Origin: Ferrigenium kumadai
GTDB lineage: Bacteria > Pseudomonadota > Gammaproteobacteria > Burkholderiales > Gallionellaceae
DNA: 64,000 bases
NCBI RefSeq assembly: GCF_018324385.1
Contig: NZ_AP019536.1
Coordinates: forward strand, 1,798,001 to 1,862,000
Reading direction: 5' to 3'
The notes below the pieces were generated by a model. That model ran no database searches, was not told the DNA's origin, and was given only the letters and a program-made list of their open reading frames with translations. This document shows, piece after piece, positions 8,614-18,956 of the stretch (position 1 is its first letter; every line of letters starts with the position of its first letter). The translations under genes were made by a program, and so were the position numbers.

Positions 8614-8850
8614 TCACGGCGCCGACCTTGCTCCTCCCCCTAATCCGGGGGTATGGGGAATCAGGAAGCCTTGCAGCCAGATGGCCATCAGCGCCGACCG
8701 GTTGCTGACGCCGAACTTGCGGTTGATGTTGGTGACGTATTCGTGGATGGCGTGGCAGCTCTGGCCTTGGGCGGCATCGAAGTCGGCCAGCGTGTCCCGG
8801 AGGGTATGGATGCGTTCACGGATTGCGGGGGCGGGAAGGACGAAAATCAT
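8614..8850 (-). pseudogene. Truncated duplicate of the adjacent luxR gene
   Basis: A 78-codon frame that joins a luxR-like start (IRERIHTLRDTLADFDAAQGQ, compare TRDFIHNLWDQLADFDAAHSD of the intact gene) directly to the end of the HTH domain (HAIHEYVTNINRKFGVSNRSALMAIWL, compare HTTHEHVTSIYRKFGVSNRAALMAIWL). The approximately 175 residues between are missing. A small indel before the ancestral stop (LQGFLIPHTP instead of LGKAS-stop) lets the frame run on about 20 codons. It lacks a complete HTH, so DNA binding is unlikely. Same strand as and directly downstream of the intact luxR, so it probably arose by tandem duplication and deletion. Confidence 0.75.
8636..8651. repeat. Palindrome CCCCC-TAATCC-GGGGG, copy 1
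   Basis: Five-base inverted arms at the 3' end of the truncated luxR copy, duplicated at 8887-8902 together with the neighbouring luxR 3' end. It could be a remnant of a luxR terminator or an operator for the LuxR protein upstream of tpsA. The sequence does not decide. Confidence 0.5.
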
Positions 8851-8886
8851 GGCGGCGAACTATGCCATTGCCATGAAGATGACTAA

Positions 8887-8902
8887 CCCCCTAATCAGGG
8901 GG
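8887..8902. repeat. Palindrome CCCCC-TAATCA-GGGGG, copy 2
   Basis: Second copy of the element at 8636-8651, just past the stop of the intact luxR. The flanks (GGAATCAGGAAGCCTTGC side) are also shared, showing that the duplication included this element. Confidence 0.5.
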
Positions 8903-8911
8903 AAGTGGGAA

Positions 8912-9691
8912 TCAGGAAGCCTTGCCCAGCCAGATGGCCATCAGCGCCGCCCGGTTACTGACTCCGAACTTGCGGTAGATGGAGGTAACGTGTTCGTGGG
9001 TGGTGTGATAGCTGCGTCCCAGTTCTTCCGCAATCAGTTTTTCCGGCAGGCCGGCCAACAGCAGGTGCAGCACCCGCCGCTCCGCCGGCGTCAGTGAAGC
9101 CGCTGCGATCAGCAGGCCATGGGAGAGCATGAGCTGCCGGTGGAACCATTTGATGCCGCGCAGGGCGTAGGCAACGGTATCCCGTTCGGCTTCCGTAAAA
9201 GGCGGGAGATCGGAAGCGCGGAAGATGCCAAACCAGGATTCGGCGTCCTCGGACACCGGGAAAGCCACCCAGGTAGCATCCGCCCTGCCGAAACCCTGAT
9301 AATAAACACGATAGTAAAGCGACTCGAACCACTCCGGGCCAGCCACGTCGCACAGCCGCATGGCGCGGAAGGCGCCCGCGCCTTCGGCACCTCGGATGGT
9401 GGTTACATCCACGATACCTTGTTCCAGCTCATCCATCTGTTCCCGCACGGCATCGTTCAGCGGCGGCGAAGGGTGCAGGAAATGGGCGAGGCGCGGGCGC
9501 CAGCCTTTTACCGGATCGCCGGGGAACGAGGTATCCAGGCGCACCACCCCCATCCATGAGACATTCCACGCCCCCGCCAAGGTGCATAGCCCTTCCATCA
9601 GGAGGGTGAGTGCCTCGTCGGAGTGGGCCGCGTCGAAGTCAGCCAACTGGTCCCACAGGTTATGAATGAAATCACGTGTACTTTCTTCCAT
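8912..9691 (-). CDS. LuxR-family transcriptional regulator of the TPS locus
   Basis: A 259-residue regulator. The C-terminal GerE/LuxR helix-turn-helix covers residues about 195-255 (LTPAERRVLHLLLAGLPEKLIAEEL, then HTTHEHVTSIYRKFGV). The N-terminal ~185 residues resemble a GAF-like sensor fold (AWNVSWMGVVRLDTSFPGD, WVAFPVSEDAESWFGIFRAS), without the conserved acyl-homoserine-lactone pocket residues I would expect of a quorum sensor. ATG 9691 lies 2 nt after the tgt stop, so it is probably read from the queA-tgt promoter. It is followed on the same strand by its truncated copy and tpsA-tpsB; control of the adhesin is inferred from position only. Confidence 0.85.
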   Translation of the reverse strand: MEESTRDFIHNLWDQLADFDAAHSDEALTLLMEGLCTLAGAWNVSWMGVVRLDTSFPGDPVKGWRPRLAHFLHPSPPLNDAVREQMDELEQGIVDVTTIRGAEGAGAFRAMRLCDVAGPEWFESLYYRVYYQGFGRADATWVAFPVSEDAESWFGIFRASDLPPFTEAERDTVAYALRGIKWFHRQLMLSHGLLIAAASLTPAERRVLHLLLAGLPEKLIAEELGRSYHTTHEHVTSIYRKFGVSNRAALMAIWLGKAS

Positions 9692-9693
9692 GC

Positions 9694-11855
<2,162 letters not shown>

Positions 11856-11892
11856 GAATACAAAGCAAAACTTTATGAGGGCGCGATTGTAG

Positions 11893-11921
11893 TTGATGAA
11901 GCCCATCGTTTCATGGATAAT
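11893..11921 (+). promoter_or_regulatory. Sigma-70 promoter of tRNA-Leu
   Basis: -35 TTGATG (11893-11898), 17-nt spacer, -10 GATAAT (11916-11921), followed by a GC-rich discriminator (TTCGCGGCTC) of the kind found at stringently controlled stable-RNA promoters. It sits 15 nt before the tRNA 5' end. Confidence 0.6.
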
Positions 11922-11936
11922 TCGCGGCTCTTTACC

Positions 11937-12023
11937 GCCGGGGTGATGGAACTGGTAGACGTGCCGGACTCAAAATCCGGTGCCAGAGATGGCGTGAGGG
12001 TTCGAGTCCCTCCCCCGGCACCA
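11937..12023 (+). tRNA. tRNA-Leu (anticodon CAA)
   Basis: Full cloverleaf of 87 nt with encoded CCA. The acceptor GCCGGGG pairs with CCCCGGC, followed by discriminator A and CCA. The anticodon stem CCGGA/TCCGG encloses loop CTCAAAA with anticodon CAA at 11971-11973 (reads UUG). There is a long class II variable arm (GTGCCAGAGATGGCGT) and T-loop GGTTCGAGTCC. No integrase or duplicated tRNA end is seen nearby, so it is not being used as an attachment site here. Confidence 0.97.
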
Positions 12024-12070
12024 AATTGCAATAGACAGCATCAGTCGTCAACCAGTCGGGTTGCTGTTGC

Positions 12071-12109
12071 GTTACTGTAACCGACACGCATAGTGTCGCG
12101 AACGTTCGC
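12071..12109. promoter_or_regulatory. Three abutting palindromes upstream of the small exported protein
   Basis: GTTAC-T-GTAAC (12071-12081), CGACAC-GCATA-GTGTCG (12082-12098) and GCGAACGTTCGC (12098-12109) lie end to end and stop 23 nt before the ATG at 12133. They may be operators for dimeric regulators or a folded 5' leader. No regulator can be named. Confidence 0.5.
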
Positions 12110-12132
12110 AAACAACCTATAGGAGCTACAGA

Positions 12133-12351
12133 ATGAGCAAATTGATGACTGCATTGATCGCTGCTGTTTTTACCGCTGTTTCCTTCTCCGCCGTCGCCGC
12201 TGAGGCTGCCAAGCCGGCCGCCGAACCGGCTAAGGCCGAAGCAGCCGCTCCTGCCAAGGCTGAAAAGATGGAACCGGCAAAGAAGGCCAAGAAATCCAAG
12301 AAGCACAAGAAGGCCGCACCAAAAGCTGAAGCCGCTCCCGCAGCCAAGTAA
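12133..12351 (+). CDS. Small exported Ala/Lys/Pro-rich protein
   Basis: 72 residues. A cleavable signal peptide (MSKLMTALIAAVFTAVSFSAVA, cleavage near AVAAEA) precedes a low-complexity mature part made of Ala, Lys, Pro and Glu with a very basic centre (AKKAKKSKKHKKA). Composition resembles periplasmic acid-shock-type (Asr-like) or histone-like tail proteins, but homology cannot be claimed from composition. It has a strong AGGAG ribosome site 7 nt before the ATG, an unusual run of palindromes upstream and a clear terminator downstream, so it is a monocistronic and probably well-expressed gene. Confidence 0.8.
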   Translation: MSKLMTALIAAVFTAVSFSAVAAEAAKPAAEPAKAEAAAPAKAEKMEPAKKAKKSKKHKKAAPKAEAAPAAK

Positions 12352-12370
12352 TCTCTAAGAGGACGAACGA

Positions 12371-12397
12371 AGGCAGGGAGTTATCCCTGCCTTTTTT
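12371..12397 (+). terminator. Rho-independent terminator
   Basis: AGGCAGGGA-GTTA-TCCCTGCCT followed by TTTTT, 20 nt after the stop of the small exported protein. Confidence 0.9.
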
Positions 12398-12417
12398 ATT
12401 TGTATTTTTCATCCGAC

Positions 12418-12864
12418 ATGATCTGGAAACCAAACGTCACCGTCGCCGCCGTCATCGAACGCGAGGGCAAGTTCCTGCTGGTGGAAGAAGAGACCGCACA
12501 GGGTCTGCGGTTCAACCAGCCCGCAGGCCACTGGGAACCAAACGAGACTTTGGAACAAGGTGCAGCGCGCGAGGCGCTGGAAGAAACCGCCTACCATTTC
12601 ACCCCGCAGCATCTGCTTGGCATCTACCGCTGGCATTCGGATTCGGCGGACATCACCTATCTGCGCTTCGCCTACACCGGCATCGTCACCTGCCACGAGC
12701 CGGAGCGCGCGCTGGACAAAGGCATCGTGCGCGCGGTATGGATGACGCCGGACGAAATCCGCGCCACGCAGGAACGCCATCGCAGCCCGCTGATCCTGCG
12801 CTGCGTCGAGGATTACCTCGCTGGCAAGCGTTACCCTCTGGAGTTGATCACCCACTATGAGTAA
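12418..12864 (+). CDS. nudJ: Nudix hydrolase NudJ (phosphatase type)
   Basis: 148-residue Nudix protein starting [17 protein letters not shown]. The Nudix box begins at GHWEPNE and continues with REALEETAY; the usual Gly near the end is Ala. In E. coli NudJ hydrolyses nucleoside tri- and diphosphates and the thiamin precursor HMP-PP. Position directly before mnmA and purB is the same as in E. coli (nudJ-mnmA-hflD-purB), which supports the name; hflD is absent here. The frame is open six codons upstream to 12400, inside the previous terminator, so ATG 12418 is preferred. Confidence 0.88.
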   Translation: MIWKPNVTVAAVIEREGKFLLVEEETAQGLRFNQPAGHWEPNETLEQGAAREALEETAYHFTPQHLLGIYRWHSDSADITYLRFAYTGIVTCHEPERALDKGIVRAVWMTPDEIRATQERHRSPLILRCVEDYLAGKRYPLELITHYE

Positions 12865-12915
12865 CGAGCAAGCTCGTTCCCCTCTCCCCAACCCTCTCCC
12901 GCAAGCGGGCGAGGG
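12863..12915. repeat. Two-hairpin repeat element between nudJ and mnmA
   Basis: First hairpin AACGAGC-AA-GCTCGTT (12863-12878), second CCCTCTCCCGC-AA-GCGGGCGAGGG (12892-12915, one mismatch). The element is open in all but name: it would translate as [13 protein letters not shown], a phrase that recurs in many proteobacterial genomes as the footprint of a dispersed palindromic repeat (recollection, not searched). Confidence 0.6.
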
Positions 12916-12922
12916 GACGAAC

Positions 12923-14017
12923 GTGAAAAGCATCCATAAAACCCGCGTGGTCGTCGGCATGTCCGGCGGCGTCGATTCCTCCGTCACCGCCCTGTTGCTC
13001 AAGCAGCAGGGCTATGACGTGGTCGGCCTGTTCATGAAGAACTGGGAAGACGACGACGACAGCGAGTACTGCTCCTCGCGCCAGGACCTGCTGGACGCGG
13101 TCTCGGTGGCCGACACCATCGGCATCCCCATCGAGGCGGTGAACTTCGCCAAGGAATACAAGGATCGCGTGTTCAGCTATTTCCTGCGCGAATACGAAGC
13201 CGGACGCACGCCCAACCCGGACATCCTGTGCAACTCCGAGATCAAGTTCAAGGCCTTCCTCGACCACGCGATCCAGCTCGGCGCGGACTGCATCGCCACC
13301 GGGCACTATGCGCAGGTGCGGGAGGTGGACGGCCTGTTCCAGTTGCTCAAGGCCGAGGACGACAGCAAGGACCAGAGCTATTTCCTGCACCGCCTGAACC
13401 AGGCGCAATTGTCCAAGGCGATGTTCCCGCTCGGCAAGCTGCTGAAGTCGCAGGTGCGCGCCATCGCCGAGCAGCATGGTCTGTCGAACTATGCGAAGAA
13501 GGACAGCACCGGCATCTGCTTCATCGGCGAGCGCCCGTTCCGCGAATTCCTCAACCGCTACCTGCCCACCCAGCCGGGCGAGATGCGCACGCCTGAAGGC
13601 AAGGTGGTGGGCAAGCACATGGGGCTGTCGTTCTACACCATCGGCCAGCGCCAGGGCCTGGGCATCGGCGGCGGCAAGGACTCCACCGGCGAACCCTGGT
13701 TCGTTGCGGGCAAGGACATGGCAAACAACCGTCTGATCGTGGTGCAGGGACACGACCATCCCATGCTGCAGAACCCGCATCTGGATGCCATGGAGATGCA
13801 CTGGATCTCCGGCCGTGCACCCGACATGACACGCCCCTATGCCGCCAAGACACGGTACCGCCAGGCCGATGCCCCTTGCCGCATCGCGGCGTTGCAGGGC
13901 GAACGCTATGCCTTCGAATTCGACGAGCCGCAATGGGCGGTCACGCCCGGCCAGTCTGTCGTCGTGTACGACGGCGAAGTCTGCCTGGGCGGCGGGATCA
14001 TCGAGGGGAACCTCTAG
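12923..14017 (+). CDS. mnmA: tRNA-specific 2-thiouridylase MnmA
   Basis: Forms 2-thiouridine at the wobble position of Lys, Glu and Gln tRNAs; sulfur arrives via a Tus relay. It has the P-loop [10 protein letters not shown], the N-terminal catalytic Cys region [16 protein letters not shown] and the second catalytic Cys in [12 protein letters not shown] choose GTG 12923 ([16 protein letters not shown]) because GAGGGG lies 6 nt upstream and homologues begin about ten residues before the P-loop. The frame stays open to ATG 12857, but the extra 22 residues are encoded by a palindromic repeat element. 364 residues from GTG, the normal size. Confidence 0.95.
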   Translation: MKSIHKTRVVVGMSGGVDSSVTALLLKQQGYDVVGLFMKNWEDDDDSEYCSSRQDLLDAVSVADTIGIPIEAVNFAKEYKDRVFSYFLREYEAGRTPNPDILCNSEIKFKAFLDHAIQLGADCIATGHYAQVREVDGLFQLLKAEDDSKDQSYFLHRLNQAQLSKAMFPLGKLLKSQVRAIAEQHGLSNYAKKDSTGICFIGERPFREFLNRYLPTQPGEMRTPEGKVVGKHMGLSFYTIGQRQGLGIGGGKDSTGEPWFVAGKDMANNRLIVVQGHDHPMLQNPHLDAMEMHWISGRAPDMTRPYAAKTRYRQADAPCRIAALQGERYAFEFDEPQWAVTPGQSVVVYDGEVCLGGGIIEGNL

Positions 14018-14106
14018 CGATCTGCCGCGTCGCGAGCCATTGTTCTCGAACGGCTCCCAACGATTCCGCAAGACTTCGCAAACAATCACCATCCCGATTC
14101 GCGTAA

Positions 14107-15501
<1,395 letters not shown>

Positions 15502-15524
15502 CAATAGCCACGCTCCCAGAAATA

Positions 15525-15550
15525 ACAAAGCCCGCTTGTGCGGGCTTTGT
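15525..15550. terminator. Bidirectional terminator between purB and the FecR gene
   Basis: ACAAAGCCCGC-TTGT-GCGGGCTTTGT, an 11-bp perfect stem between two convergent genes. The same stem sequence family recurs at 23086-23114. Confidence 0.88.
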
Positions 15551-15569
15551 ATTTGGGGGGCGGCAAAAA

Positions 15570-18500
15570 TCAGCGGTGGAAGGCAGTCACACCGTTCACG
15601 CTGACAGAACCATTCTGCAAGCCGTACAGCATTCCGGCCCCGAGACCGCCGGCACCAGTGAACACGCCGCCCACATGGCCGGATAGCGCCCCCGCACAGC
15701 CCGCCGGACAGGTCACGGTCAGAGCGCCCACATTCGGACCGCCGCTAGGCGAGTTCGCGGTGGCGGCGCCGAAGAAGCTCTTCTGTTCGATGGGGATATT
15801 AGTCCCGCTCGCCACCAGATTGCCCGCATTGGGCGTAGTCACGTTAACCCCAAGGTTCACGGTCTGGGTTGTGAAATTGGCGCTCAGCGTGGCGCTGTTC
15901 AGCGTCCCCACGCCGCCCAGCGAATCAGTGGGGGCGGTTCCTCCTGCCAGCACATAGTTGTATGTGCCGGACACCGGCAAAGCCACCGGCCCGGTCATCA
16001 CCGGTCCGGTGATCCAATGTGAAGTGCCGTTAGCGTTGAGGCTGGTCGTCGTATTCGTAACACGATCGGTCATCAGCACCGTTCCCACCCAACGCCCCCA
16101 GCTGATGCCGGAGATGGGGTCCGTACCCAACCCGGCCACGGTGGTACCCGCCGCCGGACTGACCGTAACGGTGCCCACGCCGTTTGTGAAGGACTTGTCG
16201 GTGTCAAACTGCGTGGCGTTACCCGCCGCATCGAACAGCACCCTCCCTGAATTGTTATAGCCACCCATTGTCACCGGAGCCAGCTGGCTTGGACCGGTTG
16301 CGGGGATTACCGTATCGATGGTGGAGAGCGCCGCGATTCGGTAAGGGGTCGCGGTGTTCTGCGCCGTGCCGGTGAAGGCCGCCACCCCGGCGACCTGGTC
16401 GACGGTACTGTTTGCCATATTAAAATTGGACAATGCATAGGACAATATCGCCCCGTTCAGCGCGTTACCGGTCAGTTGGCCGGCGACTTCCCCACTGGCA
16501 GGACTAGTACCGACCATTACCGACAGCGCCGATGACCAACCCGGACGCGCCATGGTCGTAGCCCTGAACCCGACCTTGGCACTGTTGAAGTACATGATCT
16601 CCAAGGGCACCCCCGCTCCCGTGGTGACTGCACTCCAGGGGGTGCCCCCCACCGACAGCGCCAGATTGAAGTTCACCACTTGCAGGCTAAAATTCACGCT
16701 CAGTGATGCTGAGTTCAAGGTTGCCGCTGCCCCTGCTATTGTCGACGTGGGCGTGGTGCCGCCCGCAAAGGTATAAGCGGCATTGGTCGTCAGCAACACT
16801 TCCGGAAGATAGACCGGGGTTACCGCAGGACCGCCAATCCAGTGAGAGTAAACCGGCCTACCCGACGAAGTGGGATTTCCCGCACCCAGCACGTATTGCG
16901 CGGATGTTGCGCTGTATTGACCAAATTGAATCCCAGTTGCCGCTATCGTGGTTACCGGCTGCGCAGCAACAGCCCCGCTCAATGAATAGGTAGCCGGGCC
17001 GTTAGAAACAAAACGGTCCGTGAAAGAAGGACTGGGCAGCGTGTTATTAACATCCGCCGGTTTCGCGATGAGGGTATTGACTGTAGTGTAGGCAGGAGAG
17101 GGCACCGAAGTGGTTTCGGTTGTCGCAACTGCCACAGCCAAGTCGGTTTGCACAAAAGGCGCCGAGGCCACTGGCGGGATGACGAGGGGCGGCGTCGCAG
17201 CGGTAACCATCGCCACGCCCTGCACCACGTCGGTCGAATTGCCGACGATGTTGTAAGGGATTGCCACCTTGTCGGCGGCATTTGCCGCAAAGCGCGCCCA
17301 GATGTCTGCGGTATATCCAGCCGCATCGCAATTGACACCGGTACAGGTCACGCCATTAATGCCTCCCATCCAGATGTTATCCCCGGAAATCGGGATTCCA
17401 TTGGGGGTGGTTACCGTAAACGCCTTATTCTGTGTACTGATGAAGTTGGGATCGGCAGTGCTGAAAGAGAGAGCCAGCGAAATATTGACGATCTGGTTAG
17501 TAAAATCAGCCGACAATGTCGCCGCAGTCAAGGTGCCGACGTTGCCGAACCGGTCGGTAGGATGTGTGGCAGCCGTCAGGGAATAATTCGTCAAGCCGGC
17601 CAATGTCTGCACATACCCCACCGGCGGGTTGGCCGAGAAGACCCATTGCAAGCTGGTGTTGCCCAATGCGAAATTGCTGCCCGCCGGCGCCGTAAAGGCA
17701 ACGACGCCCCCTTGCCAACGACCGAAATAGACGCTGCCGTCAGCACTGACATAAGTATCCTTCGCCACCCCTCCGCTAATTTTCCCCTGACCGACCACCT
17801 CCACCAGATTATTCCCGGCGTCCAGCAGATAACTGGTAGCCGGCAGGTTCGTGGCAAAAGGATTGGCCCATGCGCCCGTCGCGGGATCCACTCCCAACAC
17901 CTCATAGCCGTAACCGTTCGATGCGGCATAGGTCGGCATGTTTCCGGTGACCGTAGTCGTTTGTCCAGTCGCCGTCGTGGTAATGGTTTGGTTGTTCAGG
18001 TTGACGGTCTGCCCGTCAACTGGCAAAACTGTCGGCGGCGCAACGGTCGTCGCCACTGGTGTCGACACTGTGGTTCCCGCCGCACCACCGGCCACCACCG
18101 GAGTAGTGGCCGCAGGCAGGACTCCCGCTGCAGGCGGAGTTGCATCGACCACAGCGGTATCGCGAACAGGCTCTTGCTGCGCGCTTTCAGTCTGCTCCGT
18201 TCCTGATCCGGCTGCCCCTGTCGCCTCCCCACCGCTCGCAGCCTGCTGCGCTGGCTTCTCTTCTTTCTTTTCCAGCTTGGTTTCTTCTGCCGGAGCGGGC
18301 GCTACCGTGAAGATGTTGGTATTAAGCTGCTGCACTACTGGAGCCTGGTTCATGCCGGCGGCGAAACCCATCTGGTTGGGCTGCACATTGATCGTCCCCT
18401 GGTCGGTGGTCATGGTAGTCCCGCCCGTATTCACCTTGCTGTATGCTCCGACAGGAGCAACCTGCGCCATCGCACTGCCGGGGGTGACTTCGTAGGATTC

Positions 18501-18935
18501 GTGATCGGTGCCGCGGATTCCGATGGTTGCCGACGGCGTGGTGATTTTGTAATTCTGTTTGTTAATGCGCCCGATCAGCCCCGTCACCGCACGGAATCCG
18601 CCTTTGAACAGCGAAAAGAAGCCTCTTTCTTCGCCATCTTCTTTTCCGCTGAATCTGAACTGATCAAACTTCATCCTGGTTTCTGGACGAACGGCAATGA
18701 ATCCACCGTCTTGCATACGGACCTGTGCCGAAGCATCCTCGGCGGACGTGAGGATATCGCCCTCGTTGACCGCATCCCCTTTTTGAGCTGTTCGGACTTG
18801 ACCGCCTGGGGTGGTGATCTGCACCACCCCGTGCACGAATTGAACATGTCCGGCCACCGCCGCCAGAGCGCCTTCTGATTGCACCGACAAAAGAACAAAA
18901 CCCGACATCAACAGGAGGATTCTGAATTTTTTCAT
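15570..18935 (-). CDS. FecR-domain secreted protein with three TbpB-like barrel modules
   Basis: 1121 residues. Signal peptide MKKFRILLLMSGFVLLSVQSEGALA, then a FecR domain (residues about 30-180: VAGHVQFVHGVVQ, FKGGFRAVTGLIG, TPSATIGIRGTDHE). A Pro/Ala/Thr-rich linker follows with an acidic/basic stretch (EETKLEKKEEKPAQ). Three repeated modules cover about residues 330-580, 650-855 and 890-1121. Each has GRW or HWI.G, then AGGT.PT, then a TLNSATLSANFTTQTVNL-type hairpin. The last has SGHVGGVFTGAGG, like the GGVF-type end of TbpB barrels. The start is ATG 18935 with AGAGG upstream; the frame is open 5 codons further. Cotranscribed with the upstream Slam-like gene (21-nt gap), it is a plausible export substrate. 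Domain identity is by eye. Confidence 0.8.
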   Translation of the reverse strand: MKKFRILLLMSGFVLLSVQSEGALAAVAGHVQFVHGVVQITTPGGQVRTAQKGDAVNEGDILTSAEDASAQVRMQDGGFIAVRPETRMKFDQFRFSGKEDGEERGFFSLFKGGFRAVTGLIGRINKQNYKITTPSATIGIRGTDHESYEVTPGSAMAQVAPVGAYSKVNTGGTTMTTDQGTINVQPNQMGFAAGMNQAPVVQQLNTNIFTVAPAPAEETKLEKKEEKPAQQAASGGEATGAAGSGTEQTESAQQEPVRDTAVVDATPPAAGVLPAATTPVVAGGAAGTTVSTPVATTVAPPTVLPVDGQTVNLNNQTITTTATGQTTTVTGNMPTYAASNGYGYEVLGVDPATGAWANPFATNLPATSYLLDAGNNLVEVVGQGKISGGVAKDTYVSADGSVYFGRWQGGVVAFTAPAGSNFALGNTSLQWVFSANPPVGYVQTLAGLTNYSLTAATHPTDRFGNVGTLTAATLSADFTNQIVNISLALSFSTADPNFISTQNKAFTVTTPNGIPISGDNIWMGGINGVTCTGVNCDAAGYTADIWARFAANAADKVAIPYNIVGNSTDVVQGVAMVTAATPPLVIPPVASAPFVQTDLAVAVATTETTSVPSPAYTTVNTLIAKPADVNNTLPSPSFTDRFVSNGPATYSLSGAVAAQPVTTIAATGIQFGQYSATSAQYVLGAGNPTSSGRPVYSHWIGGPAVTPVYLPEVLLTTNAAYTFAGGTTPTSTIAGAAATLNSASLSVNFSLQVVNFNLALSVGGTPWSAVTTGAGVPLEIMYFNSAKVGFRATTMARPGWSSALSVMVGTSPASGEVAGQLTGNALNGAILSYALSNFNMANSTVDQVAGVAAFTGTAQNTATPYRIAALSTIDTVIPATGPSQLAPVTMGGYNNSGRVLFDAAGNATQFDTDKSFTNGVGTVTVSPAAGTTVAGLGTDPISGISWGRWVGTVLMTDRVTNTTTSLNANGTSHWITGPVMTGPVALPVSGTYNYVLAGGTAPTDSLGGVGTLNSATLSANFTTQTVNLGVNVTTPNAGNLVASGTNIPIEQKSFFGAATANSPSGGPNVGALTVTCPAGCAGALSGHVGGVFTGAGGLGAGMLYGLQNGSVSVNGVTAFHR

Positions 18936-18956
18936 GACGCACCTCTCCAATCAAGA

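Noticed and set aside
6524-9097. 857-codon + strand open frame across tpsA, the luxR remnant and part of luxR
   Set aside because: Composition is the complement of the Gly/Thr/Asn adhesin repeats (many Asp/Arg/Val/Gly); no start context or domain. It crosses three genes.
2322-9691. TPS module as a transposon or genomic island with defined ends
   Set aside because: No terminal repeats, target duplication or recombinase visible; only the gene order suggests insertion.
8912-9691. Acyl-homoserine-lactone quorum-sensing receptor
   Set aside because: HTH matches LuxR, but the N-terminal part lacks the typical ligand-pocket pattern and no luxI-like synthase is nearby.
11937-12023. tRNA-Leu as an integration site for an island
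   Set aside because: No integrase, no repeated tRNA 3' end, and the flanking genes are housekeeping.
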